From positions 1-64,000 of IMG/VR virus record IMGVR_UViG_3300020474_000007: a stretch of 64,000 nucleotides of DNA, one strand, 5' to 3'. The position numbers and the translations under genes were made by a program. The notes beneath the pieces were generated by a model. That model worked only from the letters and a program-made list of their open reading frames with translations, ran no database searches and had not been told where the DNA came from. The stretch is from a virus. Shown here in pieces: positions 46,948-54,427 of the stretch (its first letter is position 1; every line of letters begins with the position of its first letter).

Positions 46948-46982
46948 ATTCTAGACAATTGTTCTATTTCAAGGAGAATCCA

Positions 46983-47765
46983 ATGGCAGCAGAGATTAAA
47001 TTTTACGGAAATATTTTGAATCTAGCAGATAATTCGGCTCCAGATGGCAGGCTGATTGCTCATGGAGCAGGATCTGGTCTAGGCTTTTATGGGCCGGGAT
47101 TTCAGGTTTCTGTGCCAGTAGGAAGCTACCAAGACAAAACATATATTACAGACGAAAACGGAGCAGCTGAAGGTTCAGAGCTTTCAAACACAATGCCCGG
47201 AGTTGTTGGCGCGGTTTCTGAAGGCGTTGTAACACAAGGTGGTACAGTCAAAACTGGTGGTGGTGGATCTGCTGCAACTGCTATTGCTTTAGATCAACTG
47301 CCTAACTATCAATGTCCTCTTAATATTAGATTTACAAACGATGTGGCTGTAAAAACACAAAATTGTAAATTAAGAGTATTTAATAGAGCTAATAAAGATT
47401 ACAAAGCAAAAGAAGTTACCACATACGTTTATGAAGCTCGTCACCCTTCAGTCACTCCTGCTGATGGTCAATTAGCCCATCGAGCGAACGCCCATAATGT
47501 TTGGACTACTTTTCAAGGGCGAGCTGCTAGCGATCCGCTTTTAGGCAATGTGCCTACAGATATGAATTTGACCCCTTCTCCCGGTCAGTATGGCAAGAAC
47601 GGAAATTCCAGCGACACTGTTGCAGCTAAAGGCTGGAGTTCTCAGGAGGGTGCGCCTCACTTAGCGACAAGGCACGATTGGTATTTAGCCATTGCTTCTT
47701 CGCCTGATACAATTGGTAGCAAAAAAGACTATGGACTATATTATACTCTAGAATATTTAGAGTAA
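46983..47765 (+). CDS. Structural protein, last gene of the plus-strand block
   Basis: The ATG at 46983 is chosen because an AAGGAGAAT site precedes it (46972-46980); this gives 260 residues. The product starts 'MAAEIKFYGNILNLADNSAP' and is beta-rich, with 'DGRLIAHGAGSGLGFYGPGF', a Gly-rich turn (residues about 90-96) and a C-terminal 'DYGLYYTLEYLE'. It has its own promoter-like element and lies directly before the strong terminator, so it is a candidate for an abundant virion protein such as a decoration or tail accessory subunit. The family is not recognised. Confidence 0.5.
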   Translation: MAAEIKFYGNILNLADNSAPDGRLIAHGAGSGLGFYGPGFQVSVPVGSYQDKTYITDENGAAEGSELSNTMPGVVGAVSEGVVTQGGTVKTGGGGSAATAIALDQLPNYQCPLNIRFTNDVAVKTQNCKLRVFNRANKDYKAKEVTTYVYEARHPSVTPADGQLAHRANAHNVWTTFQGRAASDPLLGNVPTDMNLTPSPGQYGKNGNSSDTVAAKGWSSQEGAPHLATRHDWYLAIASSPDTIGSKKDYGLYYTLEYLE

Positions 47766-47800
47766 ATAAAAAGGGGGCATTTCTGCCCCCCTCATATTTT
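47766..47800. terminator. Bidirectional intrinsic terminator at the strand switch
   Basis: A perfect 7-bp stem, GGGGGCA (47773-47779) and TGCCCCC (47784-47790), closes a four-base loop. Read leftwards, it is followed at once by TTTTTATTTA, a classic intrinsic terminator for the minus-strand operon. Read rightwards, a T-run (TTTTTT, 47797-47802) follows after CTCATA. It lies between the convergent stops at 47765 and 47801, so it can end both operons. Confidence 0.9.
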
Positions 47801-48133
47801 TTATTCTGCCTGTTTAGTCTTTGGATTCCATTTAGTCCAACCGCCGTCTGGTAGCCAATTGTCACCATCCTTGCGCTTGGGGAATAGACCTCCACCCTTT
47901 TTCATTGATCCAAACGCTAGCTTGGCTCCACAGTCTAAACATCGTAGCTCGAAATATTCATTCTCATCTACAGTTCTAACAACGAATCTGAGATTTTCAG
48001 ATCCACATTTGCCACACTTTGTTTCCTCAAACACCTCTTGAAATCTTGAGATTTGAGTAAATAATTCTCTATGCGTATCCGCATCAAATTCTGCTGTAAT
48101 TCTATTGTTTGCTGTCGTATATGAAAGCTTCAT
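47801..48133 (-). CDS. Zinc-ribbon protein next to recombinase gene
   Basis: This is a 110-residue protein. C40 and C43 in 'CGKCGSENLRF' plus C65 and C68 in 'RCLDCGAKLAFG' form a four-Cys zinc ribbon. A conserved-looking 'KKGGGLFPKRK' tail follows, ending with Lys/Trp-rich residues. Proteins with this ribbon and tail are commonly found adjacent to Rad52-like single-strand annealing genes in phages, as here, and may help load or bind ssDNA. It is the last gene before the bidirectional terminator and follows the recombinase candidate with no gap. The DNA-binding role is inferred. Confidence 0.65.
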   Translation of the reverse strand: MKLSYTTANNRITAEFDADTHRELFTQISRFQEVFEETKCGKCGSENLRFVVRTVDENEYFELRCLDCGAKLAFGSMKKGGGLFPKRKDGDNWLPDGGWTKWNPKTKQAE

Positions 48134-48910
48134 TTAGTTTCTCCATTCTTCGTTATATCCTACGAACTCTGTAGGAATTGTACTTTTGTCCCGCTGATAA
48201 TCATTTAATACATCAATAATATCACTAGCTACTTTCTTAGAAATCTTGCGATTATTATCTACTTTGAACTTATTCTTGAATAACTTACCTCCATTTACAT
48301 TTAGTTGCTTACACTTAATATCAATAAAATTGTATTGAGCATCGCTCATCCGTGCGGAGTCATTATAGTCTCCACCACTACTATTATTCTGCTTTGAAAG
48401 ATCACGAACAATCTTTGCTGTGTCTTTCTTTGTCAGTTCTTCTGCCGCAACGCCCTTGATCTTTAGAACCTTTCGTAAAGCTCTGGCCTCTGCGCGAGTG
48501 CTAGCAATCGCTACGGCAAAAGCGCAGAACATGTCGTCAGTATTTCCCTCCCAAGAGTCTGCCACCTCTGAGCATCGCAGGCCACTAGCAAATTCTATAG
48601 TGAATATGACTGTTGCTCTGCCGTGGTGATCATCACGATCTGTTGGTTTAACCCAAGTTGGTCCACTAAAAGACATTGGGCCTAATACTATTTCAGAGAC
48701 TCTTCTAAGCCCAGTTACAAGTGGATGACCGTTCATCAACTCATCTTCTTGAAACAGCGTCATAGCGTAATCATGCCACTCTGGAGATAGCATAGATGGA
48801 GCATCTGACGGCGTTATATCTTTTACTGACGTATCAGTGTTTGACGGTGTACTCAATTCTTCTACTCCTTCAAATAGGTTTTCTTCTAGTTGCATTTCTT
48901 TACCTTTCAT
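48134..48910 (-). CDS. Rad52/Sak-type single-strand annealing protein candidate
   Basis: This 258-residue protein opens with an acidic region. A conserved-style core then holds 'GRATVIFTIEFASGLRCSEV' and a helix 'FAVAIASTRAEARALRKVLK' (residues about 132-152), which matches the 'A-x-T-x-A-x-x-R-A-L-R' helix of Rad52/22-type annealing proteins. The C-terminal part is basic and Asn/Lys-rich. The zinc-ribbon neighbour and upstream homing endonuclease fit a recombination module. Assignment is by motif only; other phage recombinase families are possible. It overlaps the homing endonuclease gene by 4 bases. Confidence 0.5.
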   Translation of the reverse strand: MKGKEMQLEENLFEGVEELSTPSNTDTSVKDITPSDAPSMLSPEWHDYAMTLFQEDELMNGHPLVTGLRRVSEIVLGPMSFSGPTWVKPTDRDDHHGRATVIFTIEFASGLRCSEVADSWEGNTDDMFCAFAVAIASTRAEARALRKVLKIKGVAAEELTKKDTAKIVRDLSKQNNSSGGDYNDSARMSDAQYNFIDIKCKQLNVNGGKLFKNKFKVDNNRKISKKVASDIIDVLNDYQRDKSTIPTEFVGYNEEWRN

Positions 48911-49680
48911 AATTCAATTTCAATGTATCTGTCTTTCTTCTTCATTTTACCATAATCGGCTACATTATTCAAGATCTTTACAAGTAATTTTTCTAACTCA
49001 TTTTTCAAGAACTCTCTTCTAGCTAAAGACAGGTGATCAGACAAATGCTTGATTCTAATCATAGTAAATCCTTTGGCAAGTATTATACCAGATTTTTTAG
49101 TATCACTAGCTATTTGCTGCTTTAGCTTTGTTTCTCCCCAGATAGGCGCAAAATGAGAAAGACCATCTACTTCTATTATAGTCTTTAGTTCTGGTAAAAA
49201 CAAGTCTACTTCTAACTCTGTGCTAGGCAATTTATAATGATATTGTACATCATAATCTGAGATTAAAAATTCTCTGATAAATTTCTCAAGTTTTGACCCC
49301 TCTACGCTAGCTATTCTAATTTGTTTAATAGCAAGCTCTTTCATCTTTTCTTTGTCTTCTAGGCTTTTATTTTTCCAATTTTCCTTGCCTCTTGTTACAT
49401 ATTCCTGATACTCTTCTTCGCTTATGTTCTTCCATCTCTCCGTTAGTCCGTTACTTATTTTTAGTTTTTCTTGCATTGTTCTTTTCTTGCCCAGTGTTGG
49501 TATCTTGGCCTTACCCTGTTTCAATGCATTTTTTTGAGCATCACTCTTGTTTTTCATCTCTACGTTATTACGTATTAAAACACGCCTTATCTTATTAGGA
49601 TAAGTTTTAAAAATTTGCGCTATTTCATACGTGCTTTTGCACTCATTCACGTATAGATCAACTATTTGTTCTTCATTCAT
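48907..49680 (-). CDS. Free-standing homing endonuclease (Vsr/EDxHD-like nuclease)
   Basis: This is a 257-residue protein. An N-terminal helix-turn-helix (residues about 5-40) is followed by a NUMOD3-like DNA-binding motif ('TLGKKRTMQEKLKISNG', about 62-78) and a basic helical linker. The C-terminal nuclease core runs from about 150, with 'ELEVDLFLPELKTIIEVDG' containing D159, E170 and D172, then H176. That layout matches the Vsr-related EDxHD homing endonucleases seen in phages. Its start overlaps the preceding gene by 4 bases and its stop overlaps the recombinase start by 4 bases, so it is inserted seamlessly into the operon. It presumably spreads by cleaving phages lacking it. Confidence 0.82.
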   Translation of the reverse strand: MNEEQIVDLYVNECKSTYEIAQIFKTYPNKIRRVLIRNNVEMKNKSDAQKNALKQGKAKIPTLGKKRTMQEKLKISNGLTERWKNISEEEYQEYVTRGKENWKNKSLEDKEKMKELAIKQIRIASVEGSKLEKFIREFLISDYDVQYHYKLPSTELEVDLFLPELKTIIEVDGLSHFAPIWGETKLKQQIASDTKKSGIILAKGFTMIRIKHLSDHLSLARREFLKNELEKLLVKILNNVADYGKMKKKDRYIEIEL

Positions 49681-50114
49681 GATATTATATCTATAATCTC
49701 TTTATAATTATTAGATACTCCCAGAGGTTTTTTACCACTAATACGATATACTTCATTAGCAGTTTGATCATCGTCACATATGATTCCATTTATTTTATCG
49801 CAGTTCTTCAAAAACAATAGTATATTATCTTTAAATTTGATATCACAATACTCATATATCTTAAATTTATTTACTATTTCTATTGCTGAAGATGTATTGT
49901 CCATCCCTCTCGTGACTAAATTTCCTTCAAAAGCCCATAAATCTACAGAATTATAAGCTCCACATAAAAAAGGTTTTGGATACGGTCCAACATCATTATA
50001 AAAGATACTTGCATCTTCTAAGTTTTTAGAACTGGAATATCTAGCCACTTCTGTAAATATACAATCTAAGTCTCTACCCTGAGATAGTGAAGAAATATAA
50101 AATCCTACATTCAT
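49677..50114 (-). CDS. Hypothetical protein of the glycan cluster
   Basis: This 145-residue mixed alpha/beta protein starts one base after the preceding stop. It contains 'NDVGPYPKPFLCGAYNSVDL' and ends with helical 'YKEIIDIIS'. A Rossmann-like beginning ('MNVGFYISSLSQGRDLD') suggests a relative of a sugar-processing enzyme domain, but no catalytic motif is clear. It lies between a glycosyltransferase-like gene and the homing endonuclease and is coupled by a 4-base overlap. The function is unknown, with the glycan cluster as context. Confidence 0.5.
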   Translation of the reverse strand: MNVGFYISSLSQGRDLDCIFTEVARYSSSKNLEDASIFYNDVGPYPKPFLCGAYNSVDLWAFEGNLVTRGMDNTSSAIEIVNKFKIYEYCDIKFKDNILLFLKNCDKINGIICDDDQTANEVYRISGKKPLGVSNNYKEIIDIIS

Positions 50115-50115
50115 T

Positions 50116-51003
50116 TTAGTTCACTTTGTTAAAGGTTTGTTGATTTATCGAAAGTTGAGAGAGCAGCGTTTTAATCCTATTTGCAGGAAGATGCTTCTCG
50201 TTGATTTTAGCTCTTACAGCATTGAAATCTATATTGTCTTTATTATCGTAGCTAAGAACTTGACCAAATACAGTTTTTGATAATTTGTCTATAGATTCAT
50301 TAGATTTTTTATAGAATACTTTATTGCCAAAATACAAGGCATCAAAGAAAGACTGATTAAAACTATCTATTTTGTTTAGAAAAACTATTTGTTCATAGTT
50401 ATTATACAATGACATTAAATCTTTTTCATGCAAACTTATTTCTGCTGATTTTGCATCGTAATTGGATATAAAATGATGCGGCTCTGAATCTTCTATTCTT
50501 TTTGTTTCTGCATCTACAAAATATGCTGTAGGTATTTTAAAGTTGACATCGAATGATTTTTTAAGAAAACTATCTGCACAATGATTCAGCTTAATATACT
50601 TGATACTTTTCCTTTTTATCAAAGATTTTGGAATGTTAGAGTTGACTATATACACATGACCCTTGTTGTACATTTCTCCCGATTCATTCAAAGCTTTAAA
50701 CATTTCTGCTACAGATTCTACATCCCACATCTCTGAATCTAAAACAAAATGAAAATTTTCATCTCGTAGTTGACTAAGATAATACATAATATCATAACAC
50801 AATTTACCATTAGTCCTGCTAAGAACAGAACTTGCGTGTGTATAAAATATATTTGGTCGCACAGTATCTAGTATGTCAAATAAACTTTGATTTTTATCCT
50901 GCCACTGAAAACATTCTATACCATCTACTTCTTGAAGACCTCTGTGGAGATACCATAATCTAGTATCCCCAGATGTACTTTGAGTGTCAACTAATACTCT
51001 CAT
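50116..51003 (-). CDS. Glycosyltransferase-like (GT-B type) protein
   Basis: This 295-residue protein opens 'MRVLVDTQSTSGDTRLWYLH' and has 'LFDILDTVRPNIFYTHASS', a pattern like the N-terminal Rossmann domain of GT-B or CgeB-like glycosyltransferases. 'SLHEKDLMSLYNNYEQIVFL' and 'FDALYFGNKVFYKK' in the second half resemble the sugar-nucleotide side, though the usual acidic 'E-x-x-x-x-G-x-P' signature is weak. The length is short for the family. Neighbours are a nucleotidyltransferase-like protein and unknowns of the same cluster. It is assigned tentatively. Confidence 0.45.
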   Translation of the reverse strand: MRVLVDTQSTSGDTRLWYLHRGLQEVDGIECFQWQDKNQSLFDILDTVRPNIFYTHASSVLSRTNGKLCYDIMYYLSQLRDENFHFVLDSEMWDVESVAEMFKALNESGEMYNKGHVYIVNSNIPKSLIKRKSIKYIKLNHCADSFLKKSFDVNFKIPTAYFVDAETKRIEDSEPHHFISNYDAKSAEISLHEKDLMSLYNNYEQIVFLNKIDSFNQSFFDALYFGNKVFYKKSNESIDKLSKTVFGQVLSYDNKDNIDFNAVRAKINEKHLPANRIKTLLSQLSINQQTFNKVN

Positions 51004-51752
51004 TTGTTGTTCCTTATTTCATGATATATTTTAATGTTATTAATTTTTTTTACTGCGTATTTGTTATTGATGCCTTTTATGTCAAATTTTAATTTTATTA
51101 GTTCGTTCAACGCTTCAAATATAAACTTCTTTTTGTAACTTTCTCCTGATACTATATTCCAAAGGCTCTGTATTATTTCTTCATTGTGCAAAAAAATTAT
51201 TTCAGACCAACATTTAGAAGCTCCAAAAGAAAAGTATTCCACGCATATGTCTTCATTTACATTTGCTCCTATGTCTAACTGCTCGTTTTGATCTTCTATG
51301 AAAATGCACGAATGTTGCATATTATCATTTCTTAAAGTTTTATAGTCAAATAATAAATTTCCATTCATTAAGAATAATTTTTTGTTATTGATGTTGTTCA
51401 AACAAAGTCTTAAAGCTTCACACGAATTTGTTTCTGAGAATAATTGATTTTCTACAATTCTAATATCTAAATTTTTATATTTTGATTTAATATATCTTGT
51501 TATTTTATCTGCTTCAAATCCCACACACAAAACTATTTCTGCCTGTGAAAATACTTTGTTTATAGACGATATCTGTACATCTATTAATCTGTACCTTGCT
51601 GTTATGGGAAGTAATGCTGCTGGACCATAAGATTTCATTCTATAGCCCGGAGTGTCAGATATCAAGGCTATAGAAACTGGATCTTCTATTATTTTAGTTT
51701 TGGTTTTTGATTTTTGCTTGTTTCTTGCTGTAGTTACACAACGAGTCTTCAT
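51000..51752 (-). CDS. Nucleotidyltransferase-like protein with altered signature
   Basis: The start is put at the ATG at 51752, preceded by AGGAATAAATCT; a longer TTG frame overlaps the upstream gene. This gives 250 residues. After a basic N-terminus (1-22), 'SDTPGYRMKSYGPAALLPIT' aligns with the 'G-x-G-T-R-M-x-x-x-x-P-K-x-L-x-P' signature of sugar-phosphate nucleotidyltransferases, followed by 'RYRLIDVQISSINK'. But Thr is Tyr, the Pro-Lys is Pro-Ala and the Gly-x-Gly loop is changed. It may have lost catalysis or use another substrate. Downstream 'ENQLFSETNSCEALRLCLNN' still fits the family fold. It lies among glycosyltransferase genes. Confidence 0.6.
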   Translation of the reverse strand: MKTRCVTTARNKQKSKTKTKIIEDPVSIALISDTPGYRMKSYGPAALLPITARYRLIDVQISSINKVFSQAEIVLCVGFEADKITRYIKSKYKNLDIRIVENQLFSETNSCEALRLCLNNINNKKLFLMNGNLLFDYKTLRNDNMQHSCIFIEDQNEQLDIGANVNEDICVEYFSFGASKCWSEIIFLHNEEIIQSLWNIVSGESYKKKFIFEALNELIKLKFDIKGINNKYAVKKINNIKIYHEIRNNK

Positions 51753-51762
51753 AGATTTATTC

Positions 51763-52482
51763 CTAAAGTTCCACAATAGTGTTTTTTTCTTTGAAATAAC
51801 TCAGTACATCTTCAACATTATGTTCATGACTGATACATCCGTTCCTATTACCTATGGTGGTATAAGCAAGGTTAGAAACATACCATGTGTTCTTGTATTT
51901 AAAACATCCTGATTGTATACAGTCTGTATTGTAAGCATCGTTGATTTTTTGCATGTCTAATTCTTGATCAGAGTTTTCTATCTCTGCTATAAAAGAGTAT
52001 TTGCCCTTTACTGCTTTCTTGAATTTTTCTATACTCTTTATATCACTAACAGTTACAAGTGGGTTTTTATCCTTCATTGTTGGTGATTCATAAACTTTTT
52101 TTGCGTAATTTAAATTTTTTGGAGATGCAAAAATATGAGTTGTAACTTTCTCTGGAAAATCATATTCCCAATTAATTTTCTCTACGTCTTCCTTCGTCAT
52201 TTTATCTAAGTCTACAATAACGTAAAAAGATAAAGCAACTTCTTGTTGGATATTAGATGGATCGTATTCAACCCCGTCTGCGTTTTTTTTATGCCTGATA
52301 TAATTACATAAACCATTAATTACAAAAAAAGATTTATCATCGTCATATGCGTCAAAATGGTCAAGTTTTTCTAACCTGTCAAACTTGCAACCAATTTGCA
52401 CATCTTCTTGGTAAACTGCAAATATACATTCCTTGCAGCTTGTTTTAATAGGGTTATTATTGTCTGACTGCTGAGATTTCAT
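51763..52482 (-). CDS. Four-cysteine protein of the glycan cluster
   Basis: This 239-residue protein has C16, C19 ('CKECIF'), C32 and C59 in its first 60 residues, a possible metal or Fe-S site. The remainder is mixed alpha/beta and acidic, with 'YVIVDLDKMTKEDVEKINWE' and 'YTTIGNRNGCISHEHNVEDV'. It overlaps the upstream gene by 26 bases and has AAAGGTATCCAGT before its ATG. It sits between a methyltransferase-like fragment and the nucleotidyltransferase-like gene. The family is not recognised, and a sugar-modifying or regulatory role would be a guess. Confidence 0.5.
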   Translation of the reverse strand: MKSQQSDNNNPIKTSCKECIFAVYQEDVQIGCKFDRLEKLDHFDAYDDDKSFFVINGLCNYIRHKKNADGVEYDPSNIQQEVALSFYVIVDLDKMTKEDVEKINWEYDFPEKVTTHIFASPKNLNYAKKVYESPTMKDKNPLVTVSDIKSIEKFKKAVKGKYSFIAEIENSDQELDMQKINDAYNTDCIQSGCFKYKNTWYVSNLAYTTIGNRNGCISHEHNVEDVLSYFKEKNTIVEL

Positions 52483-52870
52483 ACTGGATACCTTTAACCT
52501 GTACTGATGTAATGATCATTCCTTTATTAGACAATTTTTTTCTTACAGAAGAGAGAGATCTTGTGTTCTTAAATTTAGTGACAAAATCTGAAAATTCTTC
52601 ATCATTTACTTGTTTGGATAAATAGTGTTGACACAAAGCATCTAAATCTACACCTATTAGGTTGATCTGTCCTCCTTTTCGGATGAGGTTGCTAACGTCT
52701 TCTACAACGTCTACATCTGGATTGCAACTTTCAATAGCGTGGTCACAAACAAGGTGCGAGCATGAATTATTGGGGAGTTCTGCTAGCCTGTATGTTCCCT
52801 GTATAATAGGGATGGCAGTGTATCCTTCGATTCCTTTTTCTAAATTTGAAGTCATTATCGCCTTAATCAT
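52457..52870 (-). CDS. Small SAM-methyltransferase-fold-like protein
   Basis: This 137-residue protein has a central 'NLIRKGGQINLIGVDLDALC' that looks like strand 4 or 5 of a class I methyltransferase fold (a Gly-Gly turn, then a hydrophobic strand). 'CSHLVCDHAIESCNPDVDVV' may supply the preceding strand. The typical glycine-rich SAM-binding loop is not visible, so it may be partial or a non-catalytic relative. Two neighbouring overlaps (4 bases upstream, 26 downstream) tie it to the glycan cluster. Function uncertain. Confidence 0.4.
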   Translation of the reverse strand: MIKAIMTSNLEKGIEGYTAIPIIQGTYRLAELPNNSCSHLVCDHAIESCNPDVDVVEDVSNLIRKGGQINLIGVDLDALCQHYLSKQVNDEEFSDFVTKFKNTRSLSSVRKKLSNKGMIITSVQVKGIQYEISAVRQ

Positions 52871-53307
52871 CTGTTCACCTCATAAGTAGTTTCTATAATT
52901 CCACGCCAGTAAGCCACAAAGTCTTCATCGAAACTCTTTAGATCGTCAGCTAAGACTATATACTGATTACCTTGATCTGATATTTCATTGTTTGTGTTTA
53001 GTTGTATAATTGGGGTGTCTACTGCTTTATGTACATCCTGAACAATATCTTGAGGAAAGGCTGTACTTCCGACAATCATCAAGTCATAATCGACTTCTGG
53101 AGACACATAGTGTAGAGGTAGAATGTATAAATTTTCTGGCCTGTTTTCGTACACTCCCGATTCTTCAAGTTTAAACTTGTAAAAATTGTGTTCAGTTTTA
53201 CAAAGAGCTAGATCTAATTCTTTATCTACAGAAAGTAAAAGCACGTTAAGAGTTTGCTTTCTCTCAGAATTAGCTTGTTTTATATATTTACAAACCACAT
53301 TATTCAT
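52867..53307 (-). CDS. Hypothetical alpha/beta protein of the glycan cluster
   Basis: This 146-residue protein has alternating strands and helices ('TLNVLLLSVDKELDLALCKT', 'NLYILPLHYVSPEVDYDLMI', 'VGSTAFPQDIVQDVHKAVDT'). That resembles the N-terminal Rossmann half of a GT-B glycosyltransferase, but the C-terminal nucleotide-binding half is absent. The start overlaps the upstream glycosyltransferase gene by 8 bases. It may be a degenerate or partner protein of the neighbouring glycosyltransferases. No catalytic residue can be assigned. Confidence 0.4.
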   Translation of the reverse strand: MNNVVCKYIKQANSERKQTLNVLLLSVDKELDLALCKTEHNFYKFKLEESGVYENRPENLYILPLHYVSPEVDYDLMIVGSTAFPQDIVQDVHKAVDTPIIQLNTNNEISDQGNQYIVLADDLKSFDEDFVAYWRGIIETTYEVNR

Positions 53308-54427
53308 TGATATACCTCGCCATCAAGTTTCCAATTTCTTTAAAATCGTTTATTTTTGCTCTTTCGTATCCTTTTTTCTTGTCTACTTTTCCTCTTGCGT
53401 TGTAATATTGTCTCATAGCTTTTTTAATTTCAGATTCGCTTGGGTGAAACCATTCTTCTCTACCAGTAGATAGCTCTGCAAACGCTGGATCTGAATGATT
53501 ACACACATCATACACCCCATTTATTAATGTCCCAGTGTTGTTATCTTCAGGATCTATAAAATCTCTTGGACCGCCCTCATTGCTACATATTGGAGTATTT
53601 CCATAAATCATTGCTTCAAAAGATGGTATCGAGAATCCCTCTCCGTGAGAAGGTAATACAAAGCAATCTAGAGAAATGTGCAGTTTTTGTATGTCTTCAG
53701 ATGGTATGAAATCTGATATAATAATTTCTTTTCTATAATCACTTAAACTAGGATACATCCTCATAGCTTTTTTGATTTCATTGCACTTGTGTTCTACTAT
53801 GTGTCCACAGGATTGAGGATTGATACCTGTTTTATGAACTTTTAAAACCAGTTCTACGTCCTCACCATTTTTAAACTCGCTGTGAAAACATCTTACAACA
53901 GCGTCGAGATTTTTTCTATCGTTTAAATCTCCTATATAATAGAATTTAAAACTGCTAGGAGAACCCATACTCAATGATAACTGTGAATCTACATCGTATG
54001 AAGAAATATCAAATGGGTGCGGTACTACTTTTACTGCCGGATCAGGTGCATTAAAACCATCGTTTAGCAGGCTGTCTTGATTACATCTAGATGGAACCCA
54101 AACTTCATCGACAAGTTTCAGGTTGTTATACCAGCTCAAATGTTTAATTGTATTTGACTCAGTTGCAAAGTATGCTATATTCTTTTTAAATTTATCTGTG
54201 CCAACTATAAAGTGTGGCAAAACATGCTGTATGCAAACGTCTACATTATTAGATTTATGCATAGACATATCTACAATTTTTTGCGGAACTTCATGATTAG
54301 TATCTGTTAATTTAACATTCCTACAGACAACATCAATACCTACACTGTTGAGTGCTAATACGTTATTTATTGCAGCTGTAGACCATCCAGAACCTTCTAT
54401 AAAATGAGCTATATAGAGTACTTTCAT
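53300..54427 (-). CDS. Glycosyltransferase family 4-type enzyme
   Basis: This 375-residue protein has a Rossmann start 'MKVLYIAHFIEGSGWSTAAI' and an acceptor/donor core with 'EVWVPSRCNQDSLLNDGFN'. The GT4 signature is 'SHGEGFSIPSFEAMIYGNTP' (residues about 258-277, with the conserved Glu and Gly-Pro style loop). It transfers a sugar from a nucleotide sugar to an acceptor in the usual family scheme; both are unknown here. It is coupled by 4-base overlap to a second GT4 upstream. A role in glycosylating a virion or DNA component is inferred. Confidence 0.82.
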   Translation of the reverse strand: MKVLYIAHFIEGSGWSTAAINNVLALNSVGIDVVCRNVKLTDTNHEVPQKIVDMSMHKSNNVDVCIQHVLPHFIVGTDKFKKNIAYFATESNTIKHLSWYNNLKLVDEVWVPSRCNQDSLLNDGFNAPDPAVKVVPHPFDISSYDVDSQLSLSMGSPSSFKFYYIGDLNDRKNLDAVVRCFHSEFKNGEDVELVLKVHKTGINPQSCGHIVEHKCNEIKKAMRMYPSLSDYRKEIIISDFIPSEDIQKLHISLDCFVLPSHGEGFSIPSFEAMIYGNTPICSNEGGPRDFIDPEDNNTGTLINGVYDVCNHSDPAFAELSTGREEWFHPSESEIKKAMRQYYNARGKVDKKKGYERAKINDFKEIGNLMARYINE

